55,157 nt of DNA, taken from positions 1 to 55,157 of the forward strand of contig CANRLN010000008.1 in assembly GCA_947631445.1 (NCBI GenBank). The letters run 5' to 3'. Made by a program: the position numbers and the translations under genes. This document shows positions 35,703-44,550 of this stretch, piece by piece; positions within the stretch are counted from its first letter, which is position 1, and the number at the start of each line of letters is the position of its first letter. A model generated the notes under the pieces. That model searched no databases. It saw only the letters and a list, made by a program, of their open reading frames with translations, and had not been told where the DNA came from. This stretch comes from an uncultured Clostridia bacterium (GTDB lineage: Bacteria > Bacillota > Clostridia > Oscillospirales > Ruminococcaceae).

Positions 35703-38600
35703 TTAAAACTTAACAAGACCTACAACATACTTAAGAACCTGAAGTGCGTCAAGCGTGTTAATTACGCCGTTGCCGTCAACGTCAGCAACACTTAAATCCA
35801 AATCAGTAACAATTCCTACAACATACTTAAGAATTTCAAGTGCATCAGCAGAATCAATAGTGCCGTTGCCGTCAACATCGCCCTTTTTCTTTTCAGGTAC
35901 TATTATCTCACTTGAACTGTCGGGAGTAGAAGAACTTTCGGCTTCGGAAGAACTATCGGGTGTTGAAGAACTATCAGGAATAGAAGAACTTTCAGTTTCA
36001 GAAGAACTATCGGGAACAGAAGAACTGTCGTCAGGTTGCTCGCTTGGGTCGTAAGCAGCATTTGCCGCATAAACATTGTCGATTGTAAATGTGCCTGTTT
36101 CGTTTGCAGCCTGTCCGGCATAAATAGAGAACTCAAAAATAGACGCAGGGTTTACCTTGCTACCGTTTTTGCTCTTTGGAACAAGGTTTTCAAAAGGAAT
36201 AAATACAGTTTCTTGCTTGTCTGCCGAAAGACTGATATGTCCCTCTTGGTCGGAGGTTGCTCCAAGGTCAAGATAAGCTTCGTAATATTCGTCATTGCCC
36301 TTAAACTGAAGTGTAATGTGCTGAACAGTGCCATCACCCTTAATCTGGAATGTAACACCCTTATAAGCTGAAAAATCATTCTTCTTAAGCTTTTTGGTTG
36401 CACCTGCATAACCTTGACCATATCCGTCAAATGTAATCTCTGCAGCGTTTGAGCCGTTCCAATCCACAAGTTTCATTTCAAAAAGTCCGCCGTTTGGGTT
36501 CTTTGCATAAGCGGCTTTAAGTTCGTCAGTATCAGCATAGCTATTAAAAGCATCAAATTCATCATCGCCAGTGGTATCACTTACAGAAAGCTTAATTATA
36601 ATATCCTTTGCGGGGTCAAAATCAAGGATAAGTGAAACCTCGCCTTCTTCAAGTTTGGTAAGATATTCTTTTTTGATAGTAAGTGTGTCGCCGGAAATAG
36701 TATAATCTTTACCCTCAGCAAGAGCCTCATTTCTATCATTGTTTCTAACCGTAACAAACTTGTTATCATTTAATTTAAGATTAATATTAATATCTTTGCA
36801 TTTTTTAATATTTTTGTCAACCTCAAATTCTGTCTTGTCAGCTGTTACAGGAGTTATGCTACTATCATCAACCGAAATTGTAAATTTAGGACTGTTGCCA
36901 TCAGTTGCAATAAGCTGGAGTTCATAGTCGGCAAGTGGCTGGTCTTTAAGGAAACTTCCCTTGATTGTAATCTTGTTGCCGTCAATTGCAAAATCGCCCG
37001 ACTTCATTTCATTGCCATTGAAATAAACTGTTTTTGGCTCGCCCAATTTCATTTGTGCCTCAACAACAATATCCTTTGGATTTGCTCTATCAAAATTAGA
37101 AATTTCGGGTGAAATAACATTGCAGATATTCTTTGCATTCATTGCAGCGGCAGCTTCAATAATATAATCTCTTGCCTTAGGAGCGGTTTTACCCACAAGC
37201 TGTTCTTCAGTGGGCAGGTCGGATTTACCGTTTCTCATTGGCTCGCAACCGATAACGTTTTTATCCTCAATTTCCTTAGGACCATAAATTGTATAGGTGT
37301 CATAGTCGGGATAAAAATCACCATTGCCCATATAAGAAGAAAGCATCCAGTAGTTAAAGCCCTGATATTCATATTTGCCGTCAAATGTAACACCGGTCAT
37401 AAGGTCAAGCCATTTCTTATACTTATCGTCACGAATTTTGCCAAACTCACCCTTTTTAAGACCAAATTCTTCAAGGATAACCGGCTTGTTCGCCTCCTGT
37501 GCAACCTCAGCGTGTTTTTTCAGCCAGTCCATATCGTCATCATAGCCATTGTTGTTTGCAGGCTTTTGAGCGTCATCTTCGGTAAATTTAAAGCTCCAGC
37601 TGTCGCAATAGAAGTGAGGAGTACCAAAATCAATAGTATCAATGGTCATAAGTTTTTCAAAATCAACTCCGGGATTGCCCGAAAAAGCATAGTCGGTGTC
37701 AATTTGGGTTTTCATATATTCGCTCTCACGGTCAAAATTGAAAAATCCTTCGTCACCGACACAAACCATATGGTTCGGGTCAACGCTCTTAACATATTCC
37801 GACATTTCCTTTGCCCATTTATACAAAATATCGTTTTTGCAATAGGAATCGGCTTTTTCGCATCTTGGTTCGTTCGCAAGTTCCCAAGCAAAAACCGCCT
37901 CGGAATCCATAAGCTTTTCACCGGTGTAATAATTTTCGTGGTTAAGCAAAGTTTTAATATAGTCCTTATACCAACCCTTAACCGTTTCATCGGTGTAAAA
38001 ATCGTCAACATTTGCATTTGCTGTAGGCTTGCCTGCTTCTGTTGCCCATTTTACATACTGCTCCATACCGCCGAAATCTTTCCAATAGTTGGTGAATGTG
38101 ATAATAAGCTTAAGATTTCTTTTTTCAGCCTGTGCAATAACATAATCAAGCTTTCTAAGACCGTTTGCACCTTCGTTTACAACCGGTCTGTTTTTCTCTT
38201 TGTCAAAATACTGGAAATAAATTCCGTCTTTTTGACCCTTTCCGTCAACGCTGTTTTCAAAAAATGGGCAATTGTCCTCCTCGTTGATTCTATCGGTTAT
38301 AGTTCCTGCATCAAGGTTGCCCCAAATACGAATAACATTAAGTCCCATATCAACGCAATCATCAAGCACATAGTCGGTTGCAATATCAGGCTTATATGTC
38401 AGATAATAGCAGTTTGTGCCACCATAATAGTAAGGACTTCCGTCACACATAAACTGAGTGCCTTTGGTATAAACAAAGCCTTCTGGAACTTTATTGTCAG
38501 CCGCATGAGAAGTAAGAGCGGTTGAAAAAGAAGGAACAATCGAAACAACCGTAGCAGAAGCAGCCATAGAAGAAACTATTTTTTTAAGTGTTGTATTCAT
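35703..38600 (-). CDS. Dockerin-containing GH5 mannanase-like enzyme, paralogue 3
   Basis: 965 residues, secreted; same architecture as paralogue 2: signal peptide (1-~34), GH5 domain with acid/base Glu244 in WELANEPR and nucleophile Glu378 in ILEEFG, two X2-type modules, CBM-like module (GYAGATKKL, VTFQIKGDG), Ser/Pro linker, dockerin (DVDGNGTIDSADA, DVDGNGVINTLDA). The catalytic domain is the most divergent of the three: it differs around residues 190-200 and has an extra segment near DTYTIYGPKEIEDK, consistent with a different substrate preference. 135 bases after the GH9 gene, without a consensus promoter in between, so partly co-transcribed with it. GGAGG precedes ATG at 38598-38600. Confidence 0.92.
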   Translation of the reverse strand: MNTTLKKIVSSMAASATVVSIVPSFSTALTSHAADNKVPEGFVYTKGTQFMCDGSPYYYGGTNCYYLTYKPDIATDYVLDDCVDMGLNVIRIWGNLDAGTITDRINEEDNCPFFENSVDGKGQKDGIYFQYFDKEKNRPVVNEGANGLRKLDYVIAQAEKRNLKLIITFTNYWKDFGGMEQYVKWATEAGKPTANANVDDFYTDETVKGWYKDYIKTLLNHENYYTGEKLMDSEAVFAWELANEPRCEKADSYCKNDILYKWAKEMSEYVKSVDPNHMVCVGDEGFFNFDRESEYMKTQIDTDYAFSGNPGVDFEKLMTIDTIDFGTPHFYCDSWSFKFTEDDAQKPANNNGYDDDMDWLKKHAEVAQEANKPVILEEFGLKKGEFGKIRDDKYKKWLDLMTGVTFDGKYEYQGFNYWMLSSYMGNGDFYPDYDTYTIYGPKEIEDKNVIGCEPMRNGKSDLPTEEQLVGKTAPKARDYIIEAAAAMNAKNICNVISPEISNFDRANPKDIVVEAQMKLGEPKTVYFNGNEMKSGDFAIDGNKITIKGSFLKDQPLADYELQLIATDGNSPKFTISVDDSSITPVTADKTEFEVDKNIKKCKDININLKLNDNKFVTVRNNDRNEALAEGKDYTISGDTLTIKKEYLTKLEEGEVSLILDFDPAKDIIIKLSVSDTTGDDEFDAFNSYADTDELKAAYAKNPNGGLFEMKLVDWNGSNAAEITFDGYGQGYAGATKKLKKNDFSAYKGVTFQIKGDGTVQHITLQFKGNDEYYEAYLDLGATSDQEGHISLSADKQETVFIPFENLVPKSKNGSKVNPASIFEFSIYAGQAANETGTFTIDNVYAANAAYDPSEQPDDSSSVPDSSSETESSSIPDSSSTPDSSSEAESSSTPDSSSEIIVPEKKKGDVDGNGTIDSADALEILKYVVGIVTDLDLSVADVDGNGVINTLDALQVLKYVVGLVKF

Positions 38601-38656
38601 TAGAAAAACCTCCAGTTTTCTGCATTAATTTAGCATTTTTTTGTTTGAATAGCACT

Positions 38657-38702
38657 ATAGTACACGACCCAATGCCTTTTTATAAGCATAAGCCGTGTAC
38701 TA
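38657..38702 (-). other. Intercistronic hairpin between GH9 and GH5 paralogue 3
   Basis: Long interrupted hairpin with perfect outer arms AGTACACG/CGTGTACT and inner ATGCC/GGCAT, without an adjacent T-run on the minus strand. Better explained as an RNA processing or stability element than as a strong terminator. Confidence 0.5.
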
Positions 38703-38735
38703 TTGCAATTAAATATTAATCAAATACTTGTTTTA

Positions 38736-41700
38736 TTAGAACTTAACAAGACCTACAACATACTTAAGAACCTGAAGTGCATCAAGTGTGTTAATTGCTC
38801 CGTTGTCGTCAACGTCTGCAACGTCCATATCAAGATTTGTAACAATTCCTACAACATACTTGAGGATTTCAAGAGCATCAGCAGAATCAATTACGCCGTC
38901 CTTGTTTACGTCACCTTTCTTAGCAGTTACTGGGTCAGCCTTTGAGCTATCAGGTGTAGAAACATCAGTCTTTGAGCTATCAGTCTTGGAACTGTCAGCC
39001 TTAGAGCTGTCTGGAGTTGAAACAACAGTAGAAGAACTGTCAACTGTGGAGCTGTCTGGAGTTGGAGTTGGAGTGTCGTTGTCGGAAACATAATCTTCCA
39101 TATAGCTTGTTACCCAAGCAAGAGGAGAGTTCCAGTTGATTGTACACTCATTAGTACCCCAAGATTCAATATGGTCAAGGTAGCAGAGCTGTGAAGGAAG
39201 AGTGTTAGGCTTATAACCTGCACCCTTAATCCATGGGTCAGGCATACCAGCATTAGGACCACCCGAAAGAACGCCGTTTGGAGCGGTTGGGAGTGTGCTG
39301 TCGATAAGACCAGACCAGAATCTGTGGTGAGGATACTTAGTGGTGTGTGTGCCGTAACCTGTTACATAGGAATATTCACCTGCGTTACGTCCAAGGAGAT
39401 AGTCCATAGCAGAAACTACACCATTTGCATATTTGTCGGCACTGTCAGGATTGAGGTCAGCTGCATAAGCCATAACAATAGCATTGTTTATAACCATTGA
39501 GTTTGAACCCCATTCATAGCCGTGGAACTTCTGTCCGGGGCAGTTAACTTCGTCTGTAAAGTCGTTGCCCTGATAAGGAATACCATAACCCTCTTGGTTT
39601 TCAATTTCAATATATCTGTCAGCAGCCTTTGTGATAGCATCGGTTAATGCTTTAGCGTCAGAAGCCTCAAGTTTATCTTTATGAAGAGCAAGCGAAAGTG
39701 AACCAAGACCTGCAGTTGAACCCCATGTAAACGAAGTTACAGAACCAGTGTTTTCACCACCATAAAGTTGGGTTGTTATGCTAAATGCCTTATCATCACC
39801 ATTGGGGTTAGAAGCATTTTTATAGCCACTCAAATCTGTATAATAGGATTTATCTCCAGTTGTTGCAAAAAGTTCGCAAGCTGCCCAGTAGAAATCATCT
39901 TCAACATATGTGTCACCATAAGCACCCGCACCCTTAGCCTGTTCCATTGGAGCATAATTTTCAGGGTCAGCCTTTGCAGCCTTATAAGCCTTTTCAGCAG
40001 CAGCAAGGCACTTTTCAGCATAAGCATCATCTATGCCTTTCCAAAGACGAGCAGCCTGTGCAGCGGTTGCAGCAAGGTTAAGAGTTGCAGCAGTTGAAAC
40101 CGGTTTAACAATTCTTACATATCCGCCGTCATCTGTATACATGGTTTCATCATCAGGACGAACAGCAAGACCTGTCCATTTTTGGTCTTGTGCCTTGTGA
40201 TAAACCATTCCGTCTTCTCTTTGCATCTTAAGCATAAAGTCAAGTTCATATCTTGTTTCATCAAGGAGGTCAGGATATTTATTGCCATTTTCAGGAATAG
40301 ACATTGTTCCGTCAGCAAACTTGTTCTTGTTTGTGCCGTTGATAGCATTTCTTTCATAGAGATTTTGGAGTGTCCAAACAGAGATACCACCGTTTACAAC
40401 ATACTTACCATAGTCGCCTGCGTCATACCAACCGCCTGTAACGTCCATTGTCTTGCCTGTTTTTGCCTGAGCAGCACTCTCATAAATATCAATCCACTTA
40501 TCCTGAATATAAGCTGCCTTATCAACAGTTGCATGACCTGCACCACGAGAAAGCATAGTCTTATCGCCAGAAGTGATATACTTAGATTCAATATCAATTC
40601 CAGAACGGTTAAGATAGAAGTAGTTGAGTGAATCTCTCAAAAGTCCATTATAAATGCTGTTTGTGCCACCTGTTGTAGCTGCATCAATTGCAAAATCATA
40701 GCTCTTTGCAGTGCCACACTCAACATGATAGCCCTTGCCGGCTGTGTTAAGGTCGCTAAAGTCAAGAATGTGAACATAGTCGCCCGAAGCCTCATCAGCA
40801 CCCTTAGGAGTAGATTTGCCGGTGTATACAGCCTTGCCTGTGCTGTCAACAACCTTAAATTCCTTAGGTGTGTCGTCACCTTTTTCAACAACCAAAGTTG
40901 CTTTCTTGTTAAGACCCTTAACATAACCAAGCTGGTTTACAAGGATACTATTTCTTTCATATTTTTCAGCAATCTGATAATCTTCTGTAGGGTCGTCAAC
41001 ATCAATAAGTGCGATATTATCAAATTCAATTTCTGTGCCTGCAGGGAAACAGCCACCGGGAGTAAACTGTCCGTCACCACCGAGATGGAAAGCAAGTTCA
41101 GCAGTACCATAAACGCTCTTTGTGCCATCTTCAGCTACAGGGAACTTTTCCCAATGGTCGGAAGAAATGCCCTCATTCTGGTCGCCAATATACTTAAATT
41201 CATAAGCAACAGTCACCCACTGATTTGCAGGAATTTGATTATTTTTCCAAGTGTTCCAGCCCTCATAATATTTAACATCAGAACCAGATTCCTTAGCTGT
41301 TTTCAAAGCAGTAACAACATCTTCATTTGAAGCGTCATTGCCGAGAGCAGGCATTGTCAAAAGTTTACCATTTCCGTGCCAAAGTTCCTGGTCGTCATTT
41401 ACCATATTGCCGATTTTAGCATACATTTTACCAGCATTGCTTGCTTTAATGCTGTATGTAAAACGGTAGGTGTGACCTTCTTTAATTGTAAGACCTCTGT
41501 GACGGAACTGGCAGTCCCATCTGTCAACACCGCCGTTAGACTGTCCGCCTGGATTTACAATTGTGAGTTTGTATGTGCCAGTGGATTTGTCAATATCAAA
41601 AGACATTTTACCGGTTGCATTTTCGCAGATGTGCCAAGGAAGACCTGCACCGTCATTAAAAGTACCCTCACCGAAAAGCTGACCAGTGGTTGCAGCATTT

Positions 41701-41792
41701 GCACTAACATCATTTGTAAATGGAATGGTTGTTGCTGCTGTTGATGTAACAACCGACAAAGCCATTACACCTGCAATAATTTTTTTGTACAT
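38736..41792 (-). CDS. Dockerin-containing GH9 cellulase with CBM4-type module
   Basis: 1018 residues, secreted. Signal peptide (1-~34); CBM4/9-type beta-sandwich (~36-265) opening with GEGTFNDGAGLPWHICENA; Ig-like domain typical of theme-D GH9 enzymes (~278-370, RNSILVNQLGY); GH9 (alpha/alpha)6 domain (~376-900) with Asp457 and Asp460 in GGWYDAGDYGKYV, His-containing PHHRFWSG and the acid Glu882 in TNECTINWNSPLAW; Pro/Ser/Lys linker; dockerin (958-1018). Such CBM4-Ig-GH9 enzymes are endo-acting or cellobiohydrolase-like (CbhA/CelK type). ATG at 41790-41792 is chosen for GGAGG 9 bases upstream; a longer frame start lacks one and has no signal peptide at its front. Leader carries an operator-like site. 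Confidence 0.95.
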   Translation of the reverse strand: MYKKIIAGVMALSVVTSTAATTIPFTNDVSANAATTGQLFGEGTFNDGAGLPWHICENATGKMSFDIDKSTGTYKLTIVNPGGQSNGGVDRWDCQFRHRGLTIKEGHTYRFTYSIKASNAGKMYAKIGNMVNDDQELWHGNGKLLTMPALGNDASNEDVVTALKTAKESGSDVKYYEGWNTWKNNQIPANQWVTVAYEFKYIGDQNEGISSDHWEKFPVAEDGTKSVYGTAELAFHLGGDGQFTPGGCFPAGTEIEFDNIALIDVDDPTEDYQIAEKYERNSILVNQLGYVKGLNKKATLVVEKGDDTPKEFKVVDSTGKAVYTGKSTPKGADEASGDYVHILDFSDLNTAGKGYHVECGTAKSYDFAIDAATTGGTNSIYNGLLRDSLNYFYLNRSGIDIESKYITSGDKTMLSRGAGHATVDKAAYIQDKWIDIYESAAQAKTGKTMDVTGGWYDAGDYGKYVVNGGISVWTLQNLYERNAINGTNKNKFADGTMSIPENGNKYPDLLDETRYELDFMLKMQREDGMVYHKAQDQKWTGLAVRPDDETMYTDDGGYVRIVKPVSTAATLNLAATAAQAARLWKGIDDAYAEKCLAAAEKAYKAAKADPENYAPMEQAKGAGAYGDTYVEDDFYWAACELFATTGDKSYYTDLSGYKNASNPNGDDKAFSITTQLYGGENTGSVTSFTWGSTAGLGSLSLALHKDKLEASDAKALTDAITKAADRYIEIENQEGYGIPYQGNDFTDEVNCPGQKFHGYEWGSNSMVINNAIVMAYAADLNPDSADKYANGVVSAMDYLLGRNAGEYSYVTGYGTHTTKYPHHRFWSGLIDSTLPTAPNGVLSGGPNAGMPDPWIKGAGYKPNTLPSQLCYLDHIESWGTNECTINWNSPLAWVTSYMEDYVSDNDTPTPTPDSSTVDSSSTVVSTPDSSKADSSKTDSSKTDVSTPDSSKADPVTAKKGDVNKDGVIDSADALEILKYVVGIVTNLDMDVADVDDNGAINTLDALQVLKYVVGLVKF

Positions 41793-41857
41793 AATTATGT
41801 ACCTCCTTTTTTTATTTTTAAAATAAATTACAGATAAATTTACCAAAAACCGATTAA

Positions 41858-41871
41858 CGCAAACGTTTACA
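41858..41871 (-). promoter_or_regulatory. LacI/CcpA-type operator (cre-like) in the GH9 leader
   Basis: Minus strand TGTAAACGTTTGCG matches 13 of 14 positions of the cre consensus TGWAARCGYTWNCW and has the central CG palindrome of LacI-family operators. It lies just downstream of promoter P2, where a bound repressor would block initiation. Confidence 0.6.
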
Positions 41872-41898
41872 TTATAACGCATAAAAAAATCAACGCAA
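41871..41898 (-). promoter_or_regulatory. GH9 proximal promoter (P2)
   Basis: TTGCGT (41893-41898), 16-base spacer, TATAAT (41871-41876). Weaker -35 than P1, overlapping the operator. Confidence 0.45.
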
Positions 41899-41931
41899 CA
41901 TTTTAACGTCTTAACCAGTATTCTAATTATT

Positions 41932-41960
41932 ATTCTACTACAATTTTAACAAATTGTCAA
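41932..41960 (-). promoter_or_regulatory. GH9 distal promoter (P1)
   Basis: TTGACA (41955-41960), 17-base spacer, TAGAAT (41932-41937). It would give a leader of about 135 bases containing P2 and the operator. Confidence 0.65.
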
Positions 41961-42202
41961 GAGTTTTTTAAAAAAAGCTATTTCTAAAACCAAAATACTA
42001 CTTTTAACACAAAACAACCATGATTTTTTCACATTTTTTTCATACATTTTTACAACTGTTTCAATAAATTTTACATTTTTTTAACATCATATTCAGTTCA
42101 CATAGCATATTTGATAACAAATATACTTTGTATGTATAATTACAATTTAGGTATAATCCAATAATTATCACAGATATATCCAGTTAAACAGATTATTGCC
42201 AA
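41961..42202. other. AT-rich non-coding stretch upstream of the GH9 promoters
   Basis: About 240 bases with no gene or conserved structure I can support. Several TATAAT-like and T-rich tracts are present. Confidence 0.5.
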
Positions 42203-42238
42203 GACAAAAAAATTCCGTTCTCAAACCTGAGAACGGAA
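42203..42238 (-). terminator. Terminator of tRNA-Arg
   Basis: 11-bp perfect stem TTCCGTTCTCA/TGAGAACGGAA (42213-42223 with 42228-42238), then seven T on the minus strand. Confidence 0.9.
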
Positions 42239-42247
42239 CAGAAAGTA

Positions 42248-42321
42248 CGCGCCAGAAGGGACTCGAACCCCTGACCTACTGGTTCGTAGCCAGTCACTCT
42301 ATCCAGCTGAGCTACTGGCGC
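42248..42321 (-). tRNA. tRNA-Arg (anticodon ACG)
   Basis: Acceptor GCGCCAG/CTGGCGC, D-arm TAGCTCAGCTGGATAGAG, anticodon stem ACTGG...CCAGT with loop CTACGAA (ACG, expected to become ICG), T-arm CAGGGGTTCGAGTCCCTTC. CCA is not encoded, unlike tRNA-Lys in this window. Confidence 0.95.
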
Positions 42322-42343
42322 ATATAATCATTCAACATCAATT

Positions 42344-42372
42344 ATTATACCACACAAAAAAACAAATGTCAA
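42344..42372 (-). promoter_or_regulatory. tRNA-Arg promoter
   Basis: TTGACA (42367-42372), 17-base spacer, TATAAT (42344-42349), extended TGG. Confidence 0.8.
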
Positions 42373-42433
42373 GGGGTTTAACTACTTGTTTACAAAAAAT
42401 TAATATTTATTATAATATATCCTAAAAATATCT

Positions 42434-42464
42434 TTGTTTTCCCCGCCGTAGGCGGGGAAAACAA
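42434..42464. repeat. Dispersed GC palindrome downstream of the CLC gene
   Basis: TTGTTTTCCCCGCC / GTA / GGCGGGGAAAACAA, perfect 14-bp stem; the cleanest copy in the window. Confidence 0.9.
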
Positions 42465-42510
42465 TTAATAAAAATTATAATTTTATAGTACCTATTAAAA
42501 AAATATTTTG

Positions 42511-43764
42511 TTATTTTGCATTGATATTAATATATTCCGCTCTTAGTTTGGAATACATTATTTTTTGGGAAGAATAAAGTCCATAATATCCCGAAAGCAT
42601 ATAACTTACACCAACCGCAACCGCAAAAAGCAGAAGTCCCTGGGTGCCGAACATCTCAATGCTTAAAAATATTGAGGCAACAGGGCAGTTGACCACCGAA
42701 CAGAACATAGCCACAAGACCGACCGCCGCCGCAAAATCGGGAGAAAGCCCTAAAAAACACCCTGCAAAACTGCCGAAAGTCGCACCGATAAACATTGTCG
42801 GCACAATCTCACCGCCCTTATATCCCGAACCAATAGTAACAGCGGTAAATATAATCTTAAGTATAAAAAGGGTTGGAGAAGTATGACCCTCAAAAGCTTT
42901 TTCGATAATTTGCGTTCCTGCTCCGCAACAATCCCTGCCAAAAATCGCACTAAGAATTATAATAATTATTCCTCCAATAATTATTTTTAAATAATCGTTT
43001 TTAAAAATTTTAGAAAACAGCTGAGCGGTTCTGTGCATTACAATACAGAATATAATAGACACCAAAGCACACAAAGCCGCCAGAGCAACAACTTTTATAA
43101 CACTTTGAGTTGCCAGTTGGGGAATAATTTTTACTGTAAATTCTTCGCTTGGAGCATTAAGAAGTTTTGCGGTTCCATAGGCGGTAAGCGAGGAGGCAAG
43201 GCAGGGAATAAGTCCTGAATAGTAAATAATGCCAACGCTTACAACCTCCATTGCAAAAAAAGCTGCCGTAAGCGGAGTGGAAAACAATGCCGAAAACACA
43301 GCACTCATTCCGCAAAGGGTTACAATGTGCATATCCTTTTCGTCCAGCTTGAAAAGTTCACCTATTGCATCGCCGATACTTCCGCCAAGCTGAAGTGCCG
43401 CCCCTTCTCGTCCTGCTGAACCGCCTAAAAGATGGGTGATAACAGTTGAAATAAAAATAGAAGGTGCCATCAAAAAGGGAACGTGTTCCTGCGTTCTTAC
43501 GGCAATAAGCACCGTGTTTGTTCCCATGGATTGAGATATTTTAAACAGCTTGTAAACAAGCAGTATCACAATTCCGCCAATCGGCAGAAAATACAAAAGG
43601 CTACCGTGTTCCAATCTTAAACCTGTAACATAGCCAACAGCCATTGAAAACACAGCACCGACCACTCCGCCCGCAAATCCGATAATAACCGAAATTACAA
43701 TCCATCTGAAAAAAGCAAGCAGATATTTTCCAACGCTTTTTAATGTTTCAAGATAATAACTCAC
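42511..43764 (-). CDS. CLC family anion channel/transporter
   Basis: 417 residues with about 10-12 membrane helices. GGSAGREGAALQLGG contains the gating-Glu motif GREG, and GGEIVPTMFIGATFG is the second CLC pore motif (GxExxPxxxxG). Family members move chloride or, in the CLC-F clade, exchange fluoride for protons. The absence of the canonical GSGIP and the HLLGGSAGREG context suggest the CLC-F-like group, but I see no fluoride riboswitch upstream. Start is GTG at 43762-43764, 12 bases after the NimA-like gene, so co-transcribed. Confidence 0.9.
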   Translation of the reverse strand: MSYYLETLKSVGKYLLAFFRWIVISVIIGFAGGVVGAVFSMAVGYVTGLRLEHGSLLYFLPIGGIVILLVYKLFKISQSMGTNTVLIAVRTQEHVPFLMAPSIFISTVITHLLGGSAGREGAALQLGGSIGDAIGELFKLDEKDMHIVTLCGMSAVFSALFSTPLTAAFFAMEVVSVGIIYYSGLIPCLASSLTAYGTAKLLNAPSEEFTVKIIPQLATQSVIKVVALAALCALVSIIFCIVMHRTAQLFSKIFKNDYLKIIIGGIIIIILSAIFGRDCCGAGTQIIEKAFEGHTSPTLFILKIIFTAVTIGSGYKGGEIVPTMFIGATFGSFAGCFLGLSPDFAAAVGLVAMFCSVVNCPVASIFLSIEMFGTQGLLLFAVAVGVSYMLSGYYGLYSSQKIMYSKLRAEYININAK

Positions 43765-43776
43765 TCTTTCACGCCC

Positions 43777-44247
43777 TTACTTTCTGTTTTTACCTTTTAT
43801 CTCATCAACGCAGATTTTAAACACGGTGGTTTGAGGAACAACCGCCCTATTAAAATCAAAATTTTCTTTGTGGTAGTGTTTCATAATTTGAAGCAATGCC
43901 TCAAACTTTTCCTGCTTATCATTAATAAAGAAAATCTTTCCCCTGCCAATAACGCTTTTGTAGGACATTGTGCAACTCATTTTAACATCGTCTGTTCTTA
44001 GTTGATGCTGACAATCCATTTCAAAGCATACATTATTGTTTTTGCGGATAAGGTCAAGTTTTTTGCCCTCGCTGGCACAGTGAAAATAAAGTTCTATTTT
44101 GCCACTTTCAAACACCTGCATACCATAGTTCATTGGCACGATATAGGGATAATCTTCATCAAAAAGGGCAATTCGACAGACATCACAGTTTTGCATAACC
44201 TCAACAATTTCATCAAAGTTTTTAATCTCTCTGTCATTACGACGCAT
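43777..44247 (-). CDS. Pyridoxamine 5'-phosphate oxidase-like (NimA-type) flavoprotein
   Basis: 156 residues of the split beta-barrel FMN-binding fold. N-terminal MRRNDREIKNFDEIVEVMQNCDVCRIAL, PYIVPMNYGMQ and LYFHCASEGKKLDLI match proteins annotated as NimA/5-nitroimidazole reductase-like. The family reduces varied substrates and drug resistance cannot be assumed. AAAGGAG precedes ATG at 44245-44247. First gene of a two-gene unit with the CLC transporter. Confidence 0.88.
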   Translation of the reverse strand: MRRNDREIKNFDEIVEVMQNCDVCRIALFDEDYPYIVPMNYGMQVFESGKIELYFHCASEGKKLDLIRKNNNVCFEMDCQHQLRTDDVKMSCTMSYKSVIGRGKIFFINDKQEKFEALLQIMKHYHKENFDFNRAVVPQTTVFKICVDEIKGKNRK

Positions 44248-44308
44248 AACAAAAAACTCCTTTCAAGCTCAAAATATTTCAATAAAAATACCTTTATATT
44301 GCATTTTT

Positions 44309-44337
44309 ATTATATCATATAACAAAATTTTTGTCAA
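44309..44337 (-). promoter_or_regulatory. NimA-like/CLC promoter
   Basis: TTGACA (44332-44337), 17-base spacer, TATAAT (44309-44314), extended TGA. Confidence 0.8.
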
Positions 44338-44461
44338 TAGTTGCACAGAATTGGCAACAGCGTTGTTTATATTATTTTTTATGATTTCATCCAAATAAAC
44401 TCACCAAAACAAAAGAATATTATTTTGACTTTGCGAATATACAATATTAAATATATCTTTG

Positions 44462-44484
44462 TTTCCCCCGCACAAGGTGGGGAA
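44462..44484. repeat. Degenerate GC palindrome in a divergent promoter region
   Basis: TTCCCC...GGGGAA arms around CGCACAAGGT. It would fall in the 5' UTR of the GHL10 gene. Confidence 0.6.
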
Positions 44485-44550
44485 TATGATTAATCATCTT
44501 TTACAGCCATAATAGAAATTATTTTATAAAATATTCGGAGGTTAAAAAAA

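Larger units (their letters stand above)
44248..44550. other. Divergent intergenic region between NimA-like and GHL10 genes
   Basis: 303 bases. It contains the minus-strand promoter, a weak plus-strand promoter candidate (TTGACT 44425-44430, 17 bases, TAAATA 44448-44453) and a degenerate GC palindrome (44462-44484), the only copy not behind a gene. Confidence 0.6.

Noticed and set aside
44248-44350. Fluoride riboswitch in front of the NimA-like/CLC unit
   Set aside because: The leader is short and lacks the conserved fluoride aptamer segments.
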